In this document: positions 61,436-64,000 of the stretch, one piece after another
How the letters are laid out: every line of letters begins with the position of its first letter
Numbering within the stretch: position 1 is the stretch's first letter
NCBI GenBank assembly: GCA_036850595.1
Contig: CM072158.1
Coordinates: 7,269,422-7,333,421, forward strand
Direction: 5' to 3'
Length of the DNA stretch: 64,000 nucleotides
Origin: Rhyacichthys aspro
Lineage: Eukaryota > Chordata > Actinopteri > Gobiiformes > Rhyacichthyidae
Position numbers and translations under genes: made by a program
The notes under the pieces: generated by a model
What the model was told of the DNA's origin: nothing
Database searches by the model: none
What the model saw: the letters and a program-made list of their open reading frames with translations, nothing else

Positions 61436-61443
61436 TGACGTCA
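61436..61443. promoter_or_regulatory. Palindromic CRE
   Basis: TGACGTCA, a full cAMP-response element, about 740 bp upstream of the TGFBR2 start codon. Exact CRE palindromes are uncommon in AT-rich DNA because they contain CpG, but one match does not prove use. Confidence 0.4.
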
Positions 61444-61930
61444 GGTTTCACTCCTGACCCCGTGACCTCTGCAGATTATAACTCTCCAAGCAGGACGTCT
61501 TTTACACCATCACCTTTCTCTGCCTTATTAGCAGCTCCTGGATGGTTCGTGTAGATGTTCTTTCAGTGAAATTTACTCGTGTGTATAGAAAGTTCAAAAA
61601 TGAAGAATTAGGAACTCAGAAAAATGTTTGGCCTACTTTTCCTGGATGAGTAATTTAAGTCAAATCCTGGTAATTAAGTGAAATGTGGATAAATAAGTGT
61701 ATGTACATGGAATTGGTCAGACAGGCTTTTTACTGGTGGATTTATTTGTTAAAAATAAACAAACACTCTGCTATAATAACAAGATGGCACAACAACATGT
61801 CAGGCCATGCTGCTGTGGTCATACTATTGTTTATGCCAAAATAAATAAAATATTTTAAGTCGGGTGTGGTTTTTTTTGGCCTTTTTGGTGACATCTAATG
61901 GAGAAAGTGCAGATTGTAATTCCACCTCAC

Positions 61931-61970
61931 ATTTATTTATTTTATTTATTTATTTTTATTTATTTTTTTA
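61931..61970 (+). repeat. (TTTA)n microsatellite
   Basis: About 40 bases of imperfect TTTA/ATTT repeats ending in a T run. Probably polymorphic; no function implied. Confidence 0.85.
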
Positions 61971-64000
61971 GAACATGTGAACAGCCATGTCTCAGGTCTG
62001 AATTCACTTGAAACTAAATTAATTTAGTTCATAAATATCCTAAACTTTCTGCAAGAATTTGTACTAAAAGAAACATAAAGCACTTCACCTTCAGCAGTTT
62101 GTCTGCTTTTGTTAAAACGAGGAAGTGGAACTAAAATGACTCCTTCCACTGGGTTCTGTTGAGCTTTACTTGTCTATTTTTACTAGATCGACAAATGACA
62201 ATAGAGAGTTATTTTCATCTGATTATTTACTATTACTACTATTTACAACATCAATTTACACAGTCCACATTCTGTCGGTCTACTAAATACATATTTATTT
62301 AAACTAACAATTTCAACCCCATGGTTTTCTCTGTGTTTTGTTTGTTGTGATGTGTGACATTAAACTGTAGATTTTATCGTGGCAGAAAACAAATAGTAAC
62401 CTGACACAGACATTACTGTCTTTCGCCTTAATATTTTGTTGTTCTCCTCTTATTCACTAAAATCAGTCCAATAACTGCTATAGTTCATGTGGCAAAGCTC
62501 AAAGTCACATTTTTGAAAATATGTTTTTAATATCCAGTTGCTTCCATTGGAGAAAGCCCTCATTTGGCCTGTGTTTTCTTTAAGTGGTCCAGAAGTAGGT
62601 ATTTATCTACTTCCTACTTCCTGCCAGGACTACTTTGGTATACCATGACCTGGATGACTTTTACAGACAGTTGGACATGTTTTTGATGCCAGTGAACCAA
62701 TGAGCAGTGCAAACTAGTGCCCAACCACAAGGTGGAGACCGGACAGCACTGTGAGCCCAAAATGACTGTTCCCAGCTGACCTCAGCTCATGTGGGCTCCC
62801 AGAGGGTCACAACATCCTGCTCACTGACCACAGCACCCAAACACACTCTTTCTAACTTTACCTAATGGGCTAAACTCCAACTGGACACACACAACACTCC
62901 ACTGTGCCAAGAGAGCCTTGTTTAAACATGATCTCTTTTAGCATCACTTTATTTGTCACTTGCACTGTTACTTATAGCTTTCTGTGCACAAGTTTCTCAC
63001 TGTTCCTGTTGCCTTTGAATGATTTTTTTCCAGCCCATTGCACAAACAGAGATAAACATGCACCAGGCAAACATCCTGAGTGGTATTATTCTCCAAGCAG
63101 GTGCCTGGCGTTTCTGTAAACTGCTTTGGTCGAGTGGAAAGGCAAACACAGCGGCCTGATGACAAATCTCTGGACGCATGCCTTGAGAAAACACTGATGG
63201 CAAACAGGAGCAGCACATTACAAAAAGCCCTGAGAGATATGGCCCCCCCTGATCCCAGTGCCTATCTCTGCCTGTCTCCAAAGCAAAAAGGTGCAGCGTC
63301 TCTTACTCCACGCACTGTGTGTGCACAGCTCTTATAAGATTAGTCTCTGGTTCTGTAGAGCCAGCTGGAGCTACACCAGACCAGAAGCATTATTGATGCT
63401 CACTCAGGACTAAGCTGAGAGTTTACAGGTTACTAAAGATGAACAAATTCATTTACAACAAAGAAAGACACCTGGCTGGTGGTTAACTTTAAGATTTTTA
63501 TGATGATCATGATCAGCTTTGATTTCGTCCTTATGAAAAACAACATTTCTGAGATATTTAAAAATCTCTCAGAGGAGTCCCATTAAGGCAAAAGGTCAGA
63601 TTGTGCCAAACTGAAAAAATACAAATAGTAATTGTGGGAAATGAAATGATGTCAAATGAACATTAGGTGATTTGATTTATTATGTGTATTCTTAGGTTTC
63701 ACTAAAACTGACTTTGGTCATTCATAAAACAATATAATGTAGCCTACTGGAAACCCAATTATTTTATAGCATTTCTCTGATTTAAACTATAATAATCTGC
63801 TGTAACTCTTTCAGTCAACACTGTAAATGAAGAGCTCAAGAACAGGCTCATGCCAAAGGAAACCCTTCTTCACAGACACCTGCGGGCCACACAGGCTTAG
63901 ACATGCATGTTTGAACAGGCTAATGTAATCTGCCATTATGAGAGCTGAGGCATGAACAAGTACAATCAAATGAGAACCAGTCACCATGTTTGTAATGGTT

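Larger units (their letters stand above)
60962..64000. other. Region upstream of TGFBR2
   Basis: No gene recognised up to the right edge. It contains the CRE, a TTTA microsatellite (61931-61970), and a block at 62645-62670 (ATGACCTGGATGACT…ACAGACA) also present at 12374-12400. Open frames near 63.0-63.3 kb (up to 94 codons, several overlapping on both strands) match nothing I know. Confidence 0.7.

Noticed and set aside
62904..63337. Cluster of overlapping open frames near 63 kb as an upstream gene
   Set aside because: Frames on both strands overlap, all are under 95 codons, and none shows domains or consistent splice sites.
1..64000. Prokaryotic-style systems: operons, CRISPR arrays, phage or plasmid modules
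   Set aside because: Genes are split by GT-AG introns, coding density is about 3%, and no regularly spaced direct repeats with unique spacers exist. The 21-bp arrays have no spacers.

Overview
This is vertebrate nuclear DNA, most likely from a teleost fish. It holds two genes in split-exon form, both on the minus strand. The rest is intron and intergenic sequence with a few old repeats. Fish origin is inferred from the compact gene sizes, the repeat types (a tRNA-derived SINE, a hAT-type MITE and a common fish dispersed repeat) and the divergence of the two proteins from mammals. I could not run alignments, so the species and the teleost paralogue (2a or 2b) are not settled.

Right half (44.8-60.7 kb, minus): a complete TGF-beta receptor type II gene (tgfbr2). 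All seven coding exons were found. Every junction is GT-AG, the phases agree, and the exons join into a 1629-nt reading frame of 542 residues. In order the protein has a signal peptide, a 12-cysteine ligand-binding ectodomain, one membrane segment, and a serine/threonine kinase with all catalytic residues present. Its 3' UTR runs left from 44806 and carries an 8-mer seed match for the miR-17/20/93 and miR-302/372 families. AP-1, ETS and CRE motifs lie upstream of the start codon.

Left half (up to 30.35 kb, minus): the first two coding exons of stt3b, a catalytic subunit of oligosaccharyltransferase. They are separated by a 24.2-kb intron. The remaining exons lie beyond the left edge. Exon 1 sits in a GC-rich, CpG-containing promoter with repeated GC boxes and a CCAAT box.

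Between the two genes (about 30.8-43.7 kb) I see no convincing gene. In humans the order is TGFBR2, GADL1, STT3B, with TGFBR2 and STT3B in the same orientation. The order and orientation here match that, but no GADL1 exon is recognisable in the interval. Both genes act in the secretory pathway (STT3B glycosylates nascent proteins; TGFBR2 is a glycoprotein), but their adjacency looks like inherited synteny rather than a functional cluster.

I found no new enzymatic or defence system. The observations most worth checking are the possible GADL1 absence, the two MITE copies carrying a 21-bp minisatellite inside tgfbr2 introns, the conserved-looking microRNA site, and the promoter and insulator motifs.
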